Source of the DNA: CAZNPL01 sp964574815
GTDB taxonomy: Bacteria > Planctomycetota > Phycisphaerae > UBA1845
Reading direction: 5' to 3'
DNA: 64,000 bases
Assembly (NCBI GenBank): GCA_964574815.1
Contig: CAZNPL010000002.1
Coordinates: forward strand, 62,001 to 126,000
Part shown: one piece after another, positions 1 to 9,269 of the stretch
How the letters are laid out: each line of letters begins with the position of its first letter
Numbering within the stretch: the stretch's first letter is position 1
Notes under the pieces: model-generated
Seen by the model: the letters and a program-made list of their open reading frames with translations, nothing else
Told to the model about the DNA's origin: nothing
Databases searched by the model: none
Translations under genes and position numbers: made by a program

Positions 1-2
1 CC

Positions 3-254
3 TCCGGCGATCCGAAAGTCGGTGAGATGTGGGAGCTCAACGTCATCGCCGCGGTGGTGGTCGGCGGGACGAGCCTGTTCGGCGGCAAGGGAAGCGTTAC
101 CGGGACACTGATCGGGGCGTTGATCATCGGCGTGCTCAACAACGGACTGAACCTGATGCACGTTGAGCACTTCTGGCAGAAGGTCGTGCTCGGCGCGGTG
201 ATTCTCGGGGCGAGCCTGGCCGACGCCGGCCTGCGACGGCTCGACTTGCGCTAG
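3..254 (+). CDS. Sugar ABC transporter permease, RbsC-like (3' end only)
   Basis: This is the last 83 codons of an inner-membrane permease of the ribose/xylose (RbsC) type; the gene begins before the window. The visible part contains the typical end of the family: E-L-N-V-I-A-A-V-V-V-G-G-T-S-L-F-G-G-K-G, followed by G-T-L-I-G-A-L-I-I-G and L-N-N-G-L-N-L, then a last hydrophobic helix and a short charged tail. These match the final helices of RbsC. Partners would be a periplasmic sugar-binding protein and an ATPase lying upstream. A secreted alpha-mannosidase follows 187 bases later on the same strand, which fits sugar scavenging, but a hairpin lies between them, so co-transcription is not certain. 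Substrate cannot be told from this fragment. Confidence 0.9.
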   Translation, partial: SGDPKVGEMWELNVIAAVVVGGTSLFGGKGSVTGTLIGALIIGVLNNGLNLMHVEHFWQKVVLGAVILGASLADAGLRRLDLR

Positions 255-302
255 CTCGGTGTGCAGGAGTTGTGCGTGTTTGTGCAATACCGAGAAGCGA
301 TT

Positions 303-412
303 GTAAGGGAGCGGGTGTGAGAGAGACCGCTTCCTTACGGGCGCGGCTCGGAAACAATGCGGACGTGAAAGAGACTCCACCGCTTTATTAGTGGCGCGGC
401 TCGGAAACAATG
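303..412. repeat. Hairpin plus imperfect direct repeat (REP-like)
   Basis: Bases 303-314 (GTAAGGGAGCGG) and 327-338 (CCGCTTCCTTAC) are complementary at 11 of 12 positions across a 12-base loop. Just after them the 19-base word GCGCGGCTCGGAAACAATG occurs twice, at 341-359 and 394-412, each time preceded by a degenerate A-C-C-G-C-T-T stretch. There is no T-tract, so this is not a classical terminator. It resembles dispersed intergenic repeats of planctomycetes, an attribution made from memory. Confidence 0.5.
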
Positions 413-441
413 ACCCAGGCGATTGGGAGTACAAGAGGGCG

Positions 442-3400
442 ATGAGAAAACGGTTTTTCGTGTTGGCAGGCCTGGCGGTCGCTCTGTGCGGCTTTTCGGT
501 TCGCGCGGACTCAGAGGGCCGCATGTTCGACCTGTCCGAGGACAGGGTTCTTTACTGCGTCGGCTACGCTCATCTCGATACGCAGTGGCGCTGGGATTTC
601 TGCACAACGATCGACCGATACATCCGGGAAACGCTCGATCAGAATTTCGAGCGTTTCGAGCGATACCCCGGGTACGTTTTCAACTTCACGGGATCCGTTC
701 GTTACAACATGATGAAGGAGTACTACCCGCAAAGGTACGAACGCCTCAAGAAATACATCGCCGAAGGCCGCTGGTTCGTGTCCGGCTCTTCGGTGGATGA
801 GGGGGACGTCAATGTGCCGTCGGCCGAGGCGGTGATCCGGCAGGTGCTCTACGGTAACCAGTATTTCCGCAGGGAGTTCGGCAAGGAGAGCATTGATTTC
901 ATGCTCCCGGACTGCTTTGGCTTTCCCGCGTCCATGCCGTCGATTTGGGCCCACTGCGGACTTGAAGGCTTCTCTACGCAGAAGCTGACATGGGGATCGG
1001 CCGTGGGCATTCCGTTCAAGATCGGCGTCTGGGAGGGGCTGGACGGTGAGTCGGTCATTGCTGCGTTAGACCCGGGACCGTACGTGGGGGCGATCGAGGG
1101 CCGCGTTGACCTTAATCCGCAGTGGGCCGAGCGCATCACGACGAACGGGCGGAAGTACGGCGTGTGGGCGGACTACCACTATTACGGCGTCGGGGATCAA
1201 GGGGGTGCGCCACGTGCCAAGGACGTCGAGAACTACCTCGCCAGCATCGACAACCCGGACAGTCTGTTCAAAGTCGCGCTGGTCTCCTCCGACCAGATGT
1301 ACAAGGATATTACGAAACAGCAGAGAGCTTCGCTGCCGCGGTACCGGGGAGACATGTTACTCACTGAGCACTCCGCCGGCACGCTCACGTCGCAGTCCTA
1401 CATGAAAAGGTGGAACCGGAAGGGCGAACTGCTCGCTGACGCGGCCGAGCGCATGGCCGTCGCCGCGGACTGGCTCGGTGCGGCCGAGTACCCGATCGAG
1501 AAGCTCAACCGCTCGTGGGAGCGGTTGCTGGCGAACCAGATGCACGACATTCTGCCCGGCACGAGCATTCCCCGCGCTTACACATACTCGTGGAACGACG
1601 AGATCGTGGCGATGAACGGCTTTGCGGCGGTGTTGACCCACTCAATCGGCGGTGTGTCGCGGGCGTTGGACACGCGCGCCGAGGGCGTGCCGCTGGTCGT
1701 TTATAATCCGTTGACTGTTGCACGCGAGGACGTCGTCGAGGCCACCGTGCGATTCGACCGGGTAGTCCCGAAGGCCGTGGCCGTGTTTGACGCCCAGGGA
1801 AAGGAGGTGCCATCGCAGATTCTGGAACGATCCAAAGAGCAGTTGAAAATCCTCTTTGTCGCAGGCGTGCCGTCGGTCAGTCTGACCGTGTTTGATGTGC
1901 GCCGAAGCAATACGCCCTACAGCGCGGGAGACGCCCTCAAGATTTCGCAGTCGTCGTTGGAGAACGAACACTATCGCGTTTCGATCAACGAGGACGGTGA
2001 TGTTGCGAGCATCGAAGATAGGCACACCGGCAGGGAGCTGCTGGCGTCGCCGGCGAAACTTGTCTTCACGTACGAAAAGCCCGCAAACTGGCCGGCGTGG
2101 AACATGGACTGGGCCGACCGGAAGAACCCGCCAATCGATGCGTTCAAAGGGCCGGCGAAGGTGCGGGTCACGGAGCGCGGTCCGGTACGCGTGGCGTTGG
2201 AGATTGAGCGGACCGCCCGCAACTCTGTCGTAACGCAGGAGATCAGACTCGCATGTGGCGATGCCGGGCGGCGCGTTGAATTCAAAACCGATGCCGATTG
2301 GCAATCAACGGAATGCGCCCTGAAAGCATCGTTCCCCTTGACCGTGTCCAATCCGATGGCCACCTACAACTGGGGCATGGGCACCATCGAACGCGGAAAC
2401 AACGACCCGACCAAGTTTGAGGTGCCGTCGCACGAGTGGTTCGATTTGACCGATGTGTTCGGCGAATACGGCGTCTCGGTGTTGGAAGACTGCAAGTTCG
2501 GTTCGGACAAGCCGGCCGACAACGAGGTGCGCCTGACGCTTTTGTACACGCCCGGCGTACGGCACCGCTACCTCGACCAGCACAGTCAGGACTGGGGGCG
2601 TCACGAGTTCATTTATGCTCTTTATGGCCATGAGGGCGACTGGCGGAAAGGCCGCAGCGAGTGGCAGGGGCGACGCCTCAATCAACCGTTGCGCGTGTTT
2701 CAGGTGGAACGACATCCGGGGGACCTGGGGCGGTCGTTCTGGTTCCTGCGTGTGAATACCGAACAGGTTGACGTTCGTGCCCTGAAGCGTGCTGAGGACA
2801 GCGAGTCATATATCGTGCGCTTGCAGGAGCTTTGGGGACGAGAAGCAAAGAACGTCGAGGTTGCCTTCGCTGTTCCGATCATGGCCGCTTACGAGGTCGA
2901 CGGGCAGGAGCGGCGGATCGGCGACGCAACGCTGAACGGCGGCCGGCTCGTTGTGAGCATGAGCCCGTACAGTCCGCGGAGTTTTGCCGTCGCACTGGCG
3001 CCTGCGTCGACAAAGCTCGAGCAACCGGCCAGCGTACCGGTCAAGCTTACGTACGACAGCGACCTGCTCTCTGCCGACTCCGACCGTTCCGACGGCGGTT
3101 TCGGTTCGGGCGGCCGCTCAATCCCGGCCGAGATGCTGCCGGAAACGGTCGTCAGCGAGGGCATCGCCTTCAAGCTTGGCCCCGGCGAGCCGGGTAAGAA
3201 GAACGGACTCGTCTGCGGCGGGCAGACGGTCGATTTGCCCGATGGTTCGTTTGATCGGCTGTGTTTTCTGGGGGCCGCCACCGACGACGTCGACGGACGA
3301 TTCATCATTGACGGCGCCGCGCACGAACTGTCCATTCAGAAGTGGACCGGATTCGTGGGCCAATGGGATAATCGCGTTTGGGACCGTAAGTTCGCGGAGG

Positions 3401-4326
3401 TGGACCATCACTGCAAGGGAAACGTCGTCGGCATCACGCCCGGCTACATCAAGCGCGACACCATCGCATGGTTCAGCACACATCGGCACCATCCCGAGCA
3501 CGGCAACGAGGCGTACAAGTTCAGCTATCTGTTCAAGTACGGGCTCGACCTGCCGCCCGGCGCGAAGACGTTGACGCTGCCGGACGACGAGCGCATCATC
3601 ATCTTTGCAATGACGGCCGCGAGGAACGAAAACGACGCGTTACGCGCGGCCGCACCGCTGTACGACGACTTTGCAGATCGCGAACCAGTCAAGTTCCGCC
3701 ACGTATATCCGGAGCCTCCCCCGCCGGTTTTCAAGAACGAGTCGCCGATCGGCCGTGTGATCATCGACCGCGGGACGAGCTTTGATGCCCTGAAGATCGG
3801 GCCGCTCGTCCGAACGGACTACGCGGATCAGGCGTCGGCCAACGGTGTGCGTTTTCGCTACTATCAGGAGCGCGGTGAGTATCGGCCGCATCGCAGGTCG
3901 GGGGCCGTCGGCGACACACTGCCACGCCTCAACGACGGTGAGGTCGCGCAGCATGAGGACGATACTGAACGTTGCGTTTGGTACGACAATGAGGGACGTT
4001 TCTACATTGACCTTGTCCGTAGTGTCACGCTCGATCGAGTGAACACGTATTCCTCGCATCGCGGCAACCGCGCGCCGCAGTACTTTTCCCTGTGGGGCTC
4101 CGATAAAAAGCAGATGCCCAGCCCGGCCATCAAGCAGGGGAAACACGAGGGCTGGTCGCTTATCGCCGTCGTGAACACGAAAGATCTCGGGGCGGGCGGC
4201 GTTCACGGCTCGTCGATCACCGGGGCGGACGAATCGTTCGGTCCCTTCCGGCATCTGCTCTGGATCGCCGAGGATGTCGGCCAGGGCACCTTTTTTGCGG
4301 AGATCGACATCCATGTGGCCGAGTAA
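442..4326 (+). CDS. Secreted glycoside hydrolase family 38 alpha-mannosidase
   Basis: A 1294-residue exported enzyme expected to cleave alpha-mannosides outside the cytoplasm. The ATG at 442 was chosen over the GTG at 391 because AGAGGG lies five bases upstream and a signal peptide begins there (M-R-K-R-F-F-V-L-A-G-L, cut near R-A-D). Family GH38 landmarks are visible: the zinc site H44-L-D46 in A-H-L-D-T-Q-W, the nucleophile D157 in P-D-C-F-G-F, and H368 in Q-M-H-D-I-L-P-G. Middle and late sandwich domains of the family follow. Roughly the last 330 residues form an extra region of unknown role, perhaps carbohydrate binding. The gene sits downstream of a sugar permease and overlaps the next exported protein by 14 bases. 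Exact linkage specificity is not predictable. Confidence 0.93.
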   Translation: MRKRFFVLAGLAVALCGFSVRADSEGRMFDLSEDRVLYCVGYAHLDTQWRWDFCTTIDRYIRETLDQNFERFERYPGYVFNFTGSVRYNMMKEYYPQRYERLKKYIAEGRWFVSGSSVDEGDVNVPSAEAVIRQVLYGNQYFRREFGKESIDFMLPDCFGFPASMPSIWAHCGLEGFSTQKLTWGSAVGIPFKIGVWEGLDGESVIAALDPGPYVGAIEGRVDLNPQWAERITTNGRKYGVWADYHYYGVGDQGGAPRAKDVENYLASIDNPDSLFKVALVSSDQMYKDITKQQRASLPRYRGDMLLTEHSAGTLTSQSYMKRWNRKGELLADAAERMAVAADWLGAAEYPIEKLNRSWERLLANQMHDILPGTSIPRAYTYSWNDEIVAMNGFAAVLTHSIGGVSRALDTRAEGVPLVVYNPLTVAREDVVEATVRFDRVVPKAVAVFDAQGKEVPSQILERSKEQLKILFVAGVPSVSLTVFDVRRSNTPYSAGDALKISQSSLENEHYRVSINEDGDVASIEDRHTGRELLASPAKLVFTYEKPANWPAWNMDWADRKNPPIDAFKGPAKVRVTERGPVRVALEIERTARNSVVTQEIRLACGDAGRRVEFKTDADWQSTECALKASFPLTVSNPMATYNWGMGTIERGNNDPTKFEVPSHEWFDLTDVFGEYGVSVLEDCKFGSDKPADNEVRLTLLYTPGVRHRYLDQHSQDWGRHEFIYALYGHEGDWRKGRSEWQGRRLNQPLRVFQVERHPGDLGRSFWFLRVNTEQVDVRALKRAEDSESYIVRLQELWGREAKNVEVAFAVPIMAAYEVDGQERRIGDATLNGGRLVVSMSPYSPRSFAVALAPASTKLEQPASVPVKLTYDSDLLSADSDRSDGGFGSGGRSIPAEMLPETVVSEGIAFKLGPGEPGKKNGLVCGGQTVDLPDGSFDRLCFLGAATDDVDGRFIIDGAAHELSIQKWTGFVGQWDNRVWDRKFAEVDHHCKGNVVGITPGYIKRDTIAWFSTHRHHPEHGNEAYKFSYLFKYGLDLPPGAKTLTLPDDERIIIFAMTAARNENDALRAAAPLYDDFADREPVKFRHVYPEPPPPVFKNESPIGRVIIDRGTSFDALKIGPLVRTDYADQASANGVRFRYYQERGEYRPHRRSGAVGDTLPRLNDGEVAQHEDDTERCVWYDNEGRFYIDLVRSVTLDRVNTYSSHRGNRAPQYFSLWGSDKKQMPSPAIKQGKHEGWSLIAVVNTKDLGAGGVHGSSITGADESFGPFRHLLWIAEDVGQGTFFAEIDIHVAE

Positions 4327-5458
4327 TGGAAGTCTGTTGGCCGCGGGAACGTTTTTCCTCTTCTTTGGTACGGCCGCAGAGGGGCACACGCTGTCGGTTG
4401 TGCGCGGACGCATCGAGGTGAGCGACAGTCGCGTCATCCTGGAATTGACCGCAAATGCGGAAGATCTCCTGCACGAACGGCAACTGCACTCTTCGAGAGA
4501 CGTTCTCATTGACGTAGAGGACTTTAAGCATGCGGCCACCGACTACGGTGAGCGCCTGTTCGATCGCCTTGTGATTCGCGGCGACGACGGGCGGCGCCTC
4601 GCGGGGCGTATGTCGAGTGTCTCAAGCGGAGTCATCGCGCACGATTCGCTGGAACAAGCCCAACTGCGTGATATGAGCATTAAGTACTCGTTTGAATACA
4701 CCGCACCCGCTGAGCCGGCGTTTCTGTCTCTGCAGCAGGCAGTCAGCGGAGAGCCTTCGTCACTCCCCATACACTTTCTCCTCTCATTTCTTGATCGACC
4801 CGGATCAGAGCGGTTGTTTCGTCTGACCGACGGGGGCAATGTGGAGATCCTGTGGCTGCGCCGGACCCACTTCGATGCATGTCACGGTGCGCCGTCATCG
4901 AGGCCGTGCGACGTCGATCGTTTTGCAGGGAAAGACGCGCTGCAGAGCGTGCGCGCCCTCATTGCTATTGACTCACATGAGGTGCGGCTGGATGTCTTTA
5001 TCCCGATCAAGATCGCGGAAACCTGGCTGCCGATCCCGCGCGCCCATGAGGATTTCATTGAGATTGGCGAACAGCAACGTGTCGCCACCGCTGTCGAGCG
5101 CCTCATCGCCGGGCGGGTCCGGGCGGAAATCAACGGCGGCACGCGCCTTCCGCATAAAAAACGGACTGCCTTCCTGCTGCCGGGTGAGACCACGCCTGCC
5201 GCATCGGCACGTCGCGTGAGCGCCTGGACCGGGCGTCTGCGGGTCTCGCTGGTTTTCGAGTCGCCGGTGCGGCCCGACCAAGTGATCGTGCATTGGGGCC
5301 TGTTCAACAGCGCCGTACTCACTGCGTCTGCGAGGGTCATTGCACAGGAGGGATGCTCCGACTACGACTTGTCCACCTATCAACCTCGGCTTGCCTGGCG
5401 GCGGACGTCCAACCGAACGACCGGCCACCCCCCTTTCGAAGCGGGATCGGCGCGCTAG
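4313..5458 (+). CDS. Exported protein of unknown function
   Basis: A 381-residue protein that I do not recognise. The ATG at 4313 was preferred to the upstream start at 4274 because it gives a signal peptide (M-W-P-S-N-G-S-L-L-A-A-G-T-F-F-L-F-F-G, cut near A-E-G-H). It overlaps the end of the GH38 gene by 14 bases, which suggests coupled translation. The mature part is predicted beta-rich with few cysteines and no transmembrane helix at the C terminus. Its first strands (H-T-L-S-V-V-R-G-R-I-E-V) faintly recall the extracytoplasmic part of HupE/UreJ-like proteins, but this is too weak to name it. Arrangement suggests expression with the mannosidase. Confidence 0.7.
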   Translation: MWPSNGSLLAAGTFFLFFGTAAEGHTLSVVRGRIEVSDSRVILELTANAEDLLHERQLHSSRDVLIDVEDFKHAATDYGERLFDRLVIRGDDGRRLAGRMSSVSSGVIAHDSLEQAQLRDMSIKYSFEYTAPAEPAFLSLQQAVSGEPSSLPIHFLLSFLDRPGSERLFRLTDGGNVEILWLRRTHFDACHGAPSSRPCDVDRFAGKDALQSVRALIAIDSHEVRLDVFIPIKIAETWLPIPRAHEDFIEIGEQQRVATAVERLIAGRVRAEINGGTRLPHKKRTAFLLPGETTPAASARRVSAWTGRLRVSLVFESPVRPDQVIVHWGLFNSAVLTASARVIAQEGCSDYDLSTYQPRLAWRRTSNRTTGHPPFEAGSAR

Positions 5459-5551
5459 CAATGGATGGTTTCGATTGCTACCATGCGGAGTAGACTTTGC
5501 CCAAGAGGTACTGCGCGTTGTATCGCGAAGACCAAGATCGGGAGGATGGCT

Positions 5552-5992
5552 ATGCGATTATCTGCACTCTTGGTCGGAATGAGCTTGATGGGGCATTCGG
5601 CGTGGCCGCAGGAAAACGGCTGGCGGGCGGAAGTGCTGCTCGAGACGGAGCACGGCATGGGCGGCGCGGCCGTCGGTGACCTTGATCCGGAAAGCGCGGG
5701 TAACGAAGTCGTCGCAGTCAACGCCGCCGGCGAGGTCTGGATGGTGCGACGCGGCGGCGACGGGTGGCGCCCGGAGCGTATCCACAAGGGCGAAGGCGAG
5801 CTCATTATGTGCGCCGTCGGCGACGTCGATCCGCGACATGTGGGCAACGAATTCGTCGGCGTTGGGATGGTCAGCGGCGATGAATCGCTCGATCACCTTG
5901 TCGCGGGCGAGATTTACGAACGCCACGCGGGTGTGGAGCTCGTGACGTGTGGTCACGCTGGCCGATTGATCGCGCTGTTTCCGCGGGAGTGA
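5552..5992 (+). CDS. Small exported protein with FG-GAP/VCBS-like repeats
   Basis: A 146-residue exported protein. The ATG at 5552 was chosen because GGGAGG ends six bases before it and it opens a signal peptide (M-R-L-S-A-L-L-V-G-M-S-L-M-G, cut after H-S-A-W-P-Q). The body holds at least two beta-propeller-like blades of the form A-V-G-D-L/V-D-P-x-x-x-G-N-E, similar to FG-GAP/VCBS repeats. That is too few blades for a closed propeller, so the protein is either a fragment of a longer ancestor or works as an oligomer. The next gene begins about 40 bases later on the same strand. Function unknown. Confidence 0.65.
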   Translation: MRLSALLVGMSLMGHSAWPQENGWRAEVLLETEHGMGGAAVGDLDPESAGNEVVAVNAAGEVWMVRRGGDGWRPERIHKGEGELIMCAVGDVDPRHVGNEFVGVGMVSGDESLDHLVAGEIYERHAGVELVTCGHAGRLIALFPRE

Positions 5993-6031
5993 ACGCCACG
6001 GATGTGACGTACCCTGTTGGCGGTGGCACGC

Positions 6032-6793
6032 ATGTCCTCCATGGGCAAGTATTCGGTGGAGACGCCCGAGAGCGTCGAGGTCAGCTTCGAGCTTGCCGGG
6101 CCGGGCTCGCGGTTCTGCGGGCTGTTGATCGACATGCTGCTGATGTGGTTGTTGGTCTTTTTCGTTGGGATTGTCGCGATGTGCGCCGGCGCTCCATTCA
6201 TTACCGCAGCAGAAAGGCAAGGCGACGACGAATTCGGCGCCTGGATGCTGGCGTTGGTCCTTGTGATCGTGATGTTGGTGTTGTTCGGCTACTACGCGAT
6301 ATTCGAGCTTTTGCTCAATGGCCAGACGCCCGGCAAGCGCTACCTCCAGATCCGCGTGATGCGCGACGACGGCACTCCTGCGACCGCCCTGGACATCTTG
6401 ATTCGAAACCTCGTTCGCATCGTTGACGCACTACCCGGCGTGTACATGGTTGGTGGCGTTACGGCCCTGCTGCATCCTCAGAGCAAGCGGCTTGGCGACA
6501 TCGTGGCCGGTACCATCGTCGTGAAGGAGTCGGAGCCGGATTTTCGGGCAACGCAGGATCGCAAGCACGGGCCGAGACCCGCCGAGGTTCAGGTCACGTA
6601 TGCCGCCCTCGATGCCGAGGAGCGTCGCCTGGTACGTGGTTTCCTGCAGCGCCGGATCCAACTTCTGCCGGATGCACGGGAGCGCCTGGCGCAGGGGCTG
6701 GCGCAGCGACTGCATGCCAGACACGGCGGGGATATTTCCGACCCGGAAGCTTATCTGGAACGCATCGCGGAGGGACGGCACCTTGACGCCTGA
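6032..6793 (+). CDS. RDD family membrane protein
   Basis: A 253-residue inner-membrane protein with an RDD domain in its first half. Sequence signs are F-E-L-A-G-P-G-S-R-F near the start, a first helix L-L-I-D-M-L-L-M-W-L-L-V-F-F, a second helix around residues 75-95, the G-Q-T-P-G-K-R signature and the motif K-R-L-G-D-I-V-A-G-T. Such proteins are small transporter-like membrane units whose role in this setting is unknown. The C-terminal 90 residues are soluble and charged. Start is uncertain between ATG 6032 and ATG 6041; no clear ribosome site separates them. The stop overlaps the TTG start of the SpoIIM-like gene. Confidence 0.88.
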   Translation: MSSMGKYSVETPESVEVSFELAGPGSRFCGLLIDMLLMWLLVFFVGIVAMCAGAPFITAAERQGDDEFGAWMLALVLVIVMLVLFGYYAIFELLLNGQTPGKRYLQIRVMRDDGTPATALDILIRNLVRIVDALPGVYMVGGVTALLHPQSKRLGDIVAGTIVVKESEPDFRATQDRKHGPRPAEVQVTYAALDAEERRLVRGFLQRRIQLLPDARERLAQGLAQRLHARHGGDISDPEAYLERIAEGRHLDA

Positions 6794-7790
6794 CCAACTG
6801 ATCGAGGCGCGCCGCCCGGACTGGGATGAGCTTGAAGGGCTCGTCGAGCGCGTCAGCCGCCGCGGGCCACGCACACTTTCGGGTGAACAGGCGCGCCGGT
6901 TCGTTCATTTATACCGGGAGATCAGCGCGGACCTTGCACGTTTGCAGGCGCTGGGCGCGGCGCCCGATCAGTTGCGCGGCGTCAATCGTCTGATCACCCG
7001 TGCCCATGGTCAGCTCTACGGCCGACGGCCACGCGCGCGCGTTTCAGTGCTGCGGTTTTTTGTGAGAGATTACCCCCGGCTTTTCCGCCAGCGCTGGCGG
7101 TATATGGCGACGAGCCTGGTTGTGTTTCTGGCGTTCGTCGCAATGGGGTATGTCAGCGTGCAGACGAACCCGTCGGTGGTGGCCGATTTACTGGGCGGCG
7201 CGGAGGCGGAGTTTCGCGGCGACAAGGCCGGCGAGGACATCCGCACGCGCTTCGAGCAGGTACCTTCGCCTGTTCTGTCCAGTCTCGTCACGACCAACAA
7301 CATCATCGTGGCCTTCACCGCCTACGCTCTGGGCGTGTCATTCGGCATCGGGACCATCTACCTGCTCATGATCAACGGGGCGATGCTCGGCGGCTTCGCC
7401 GGTGCGTACGCCCGCAACGACGCGGCGGGCGCGTTCTGGGAAACGGTGATGGTGCATGGTGCGCTGGAGCTGACCGCGATCATCATCGCGGCCGGCGCGG
7501 GCCTCATTATGGGTTACGCCCTGTGGTGCCCGGGGCGGCGGACACGGCTGCGTGCCCTTCGCGAGGAGGGCCGGGACGCGGCACAGATCGCACTCGGCCT
7601 GGTGCCTGCGTTTATCGCCGCGGGACTGCTCGAGGGCTTTGTCACACCCGCGCCGAACATCCCTTCCGCCGTCAAGCTATTGCTGGGCTTGTTGGTCATG
7701 CTGGTGTACTGGCTCTACCTCGGGCTCGCCGGCCGCGACGCCTCAGCGGGACCGGTCACCGAACCATCGTGCCGAAGCCCACTCAGGTAA
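6783..7790 (+). CDS. Stage II sporulation protein M (SpoIIM/DUF95) family protein
   Basis: A 335-residue membrane protein of the SpoIIM family, which is widespread in non-sporulating bacteria next to RDD, MoxR and DUF58 genes. The start is TTG at 6783, with AGGGA seven bases upstream; it overlaps the end of the RDD gene by 11 bases, indicating coupled translation. A soluble N-terminal region of about 110 residues (R-R-P-D-W-D-E-L, then Y-R-E-I-S-A-D-L-A) precedes several transmembrane helices. The loop T-N-N-I-I-V-A-F and the helix G-T-I-Y-L-L-M-I-N-G-A are typical for the family. It converges on the DUF58 gene with 165 bases between stops. No sporulation role is implied. Confidence 0.88.
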   Translation: MTPDQLIEARRPDWDELEGLVERVSRRGPRTLSGEQARRFVHLYREISADLARLQALGAAPDQLRGVNRLITRAHGQLYGRRPRARVSVLRFFVRDYPRLFRQRWRYMATSLVVFLAFVAMGYVSVQTNPSVVADLLGGAEAEFRGDKAGEDIRTRFEQVPSPVLSSLVTTNNIIVAFTAYALGVSFGIGTIYLLMINGAMLGGFAGAYARNDAAGAFWETVMVHGALELTAIIIAAGAGLIMGYALWCPGRRTRLRALREEGRDAAQIALGLVPAFIAAGLLEGFVTPAPNIPSAVKLLLGLLVMLVYWLYLGLAGRDASAGPVTEPSCRSPLR

Positions 7791-7955
7791 GGCGCCCGAC
7801 AATTAGAGCCTGTGATGCCGGCGCCTACTGGCGGCTTGTCAGGCGGTTCGCAGGGCCAAGATCAGATCCGGGAGCGCAGCCGATCGGACAGGACATTGCA
7901 CGTCGGATCTTTTTCGAAGGCAAGGGTAGTGATCGGACGCCGGTGCGATCGGAGA

Positions 7956-9266
7956 TCAGAATCGCCCGGTGCGCTTCAGCGCCAGGTAACGGCTCAGCAC
8001 CGCCGGGGTCAGGTGGTGCGGATCGACGTCGAGCACGTCGACACCGTCCTTGCGCATGCGCTCGAGCGCAATCCGCCTGCCGTCGCGCGCCTGGATCGCG
8101 ACGGTTTTTACGTAACAGTCGTCCAACGTGTACGGTACGGCCGCCACCTGCCGCTGAAGTTCACGATTCTGCAACGTGACGCAGAGCGGCCGATGTTGGC
8201 GTACGAAACGCCCGACGTGCGCGAGCAGCGCTCCCGACGCGACGCGGTCGATGACGTCGGTGAAGATGACGATGAGCGAGCGCTTGCGATGCCGCAATGC
8301 CAGAAACCGGCACGCCAAGTCGAAGTTCGACTCGCGTACGCGCGGTTCGAGCCGATAGAGCGCTTCGTTGACGCGGCGGAGTGCGCCCTGGCCGCGTGTC
8401 GGCGGCATGTACGTCTCGATTTCGTCGCTGAAGCCCAGTAGTCCGAGCGAGTCGCCCTCCTTCATCGCGGCGTACGTCAGCATGATCGTGGCGTTGATGG
8501 CGTAGTCGAGTCGCGATACGCCGTCCGCCTGGGTTGTCATGAGCCGCCCGCAGTCCAGCATGACGACGATGTTCTGACTGCGCTCGGTGTCGTATTCGCG
8601 CACGATGAGCCTGCCGCGACGTGCGGTTGCCTTCCAGGCGATGTCGCGAATGTCGTCGCCGGGCAGATAGTCGCGAAGGCTTGCGAAGAGATAACCCTTG
8701 CCACGCTCGGCCGACCGGCGAAGCCCGAACGCCTGCATGCGATGGCGCTGCAGCGCCATTTCGTAACGCCGCAGATTCTGAACGTTGGGATAGACTTTGA
8801 CGGGTGTTCGCATGGGGAGGCGCTTCTGCCGTATGAGCAAACCGAGTTGCGTGGCGCACCGCAGATGGATGTCCCCGAACTCGTAGCGGCCGCGCGACTT
8901 CGGCCGCGCGTCGTAGCGCCACGAGGCCCGCGCGTGCGGCGGCAGAGATCCGCGCACGATCGGAGGAGCTGCGGCCATTGCTTCCGGGAGATCGTCGGTC
9001 AGGGCCAGGGTGAGCGGCTTCCCGCTGCCGTTGCGAACGTCCCACCCGACCTCGTTCCACGCGTCGAGCGACAGGAAGGGCGGCATGACGCGCTCGACTT
9101 CGAGCGTATCAAGTGGCGGTGACCACAGCAGGTCCAGCAAGGCCAGCAGGGCGATCGTCGCATCGAGCGCAAGGCCCAGCAGCAGTCCGCCTGTGTCGCG
9201 CCAGATCAGGAAGATCAGTGCGGGCAGCACGAGCAGGACCACGAGCTTGTGCGTAGGCAGAATCAC
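7956..9266 (-). CDS. DUF58 domain-containing protein
   Basis: A 436-residue protein with two N-terminal transmembrane helices (residues about 8-48) and a C-terminal DUF58 / von Willebrand A-like domain. The diagnostic motif lies near the middle: R-D-Y-L-P-G-D-D-I-R-D-I-A-W-K-A-T-A-R, followed by the V-M-L-D-C-G strand that begins the vWA-like fold. The metal-binding D-x-S-x-S is degenerate (D-C-G-R-L). Family members sit beside MoxR ATPases and are thought to act as their substrate adaptors or clients. The gene begins three bases after the MoxR stop and ends the minus-strand operon. Confidence 0.92.
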   Translation of the reverse strand: MILPTHKLVVLLVLPALIFLIWRDTGGLLLGLALDATIALLALLDLLWSPPLDTLEVERVMPPFLSLDAWNEVGWDVRNGSGKPLTLALTDDLPEAMAAAPPIVRGSLPPHARASWRYDARPKSRGRYEFGDIHLRCATQLGLLIRQKRLPMRTPVKVYPNVQNLRRYEMALQRHRMQAFGLRRSAERGKGYLFASLRDYLPGDDIRDIAWKATARRGRLIVREYDTERSQNIVVMLDCGRLMTTQADGVSRLDYAINATIMLTYAAMKEGDSLGLLGFSDEIETYMPPTRGQGALRRVNEALYRLEPRVRESNFDLACRFLALRHRKRSLIVIFTDVIDRVASGALLAHVGRFVRQHRPLCVTLQNRELQRQVAAVPYTLDDCYVKTVAIQARDGRRIALERMRKDGVDVLDVDPHHLTPAVLSRYLALKRTGRF

Positions 9267-9269
9267 GGG

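Noticed and set aside
303..338. Rho-independent terminator of the permease gene
   Set aside because: The stem is present but no T-tract follows on either strand.
8161..9060. A 299-codon open frame on the minus strand within the DUF58 gene
   Set aside because: It is a shadow in another frame of the recognised DUF58 coding sequence and has an Arg-rich translation without domains.
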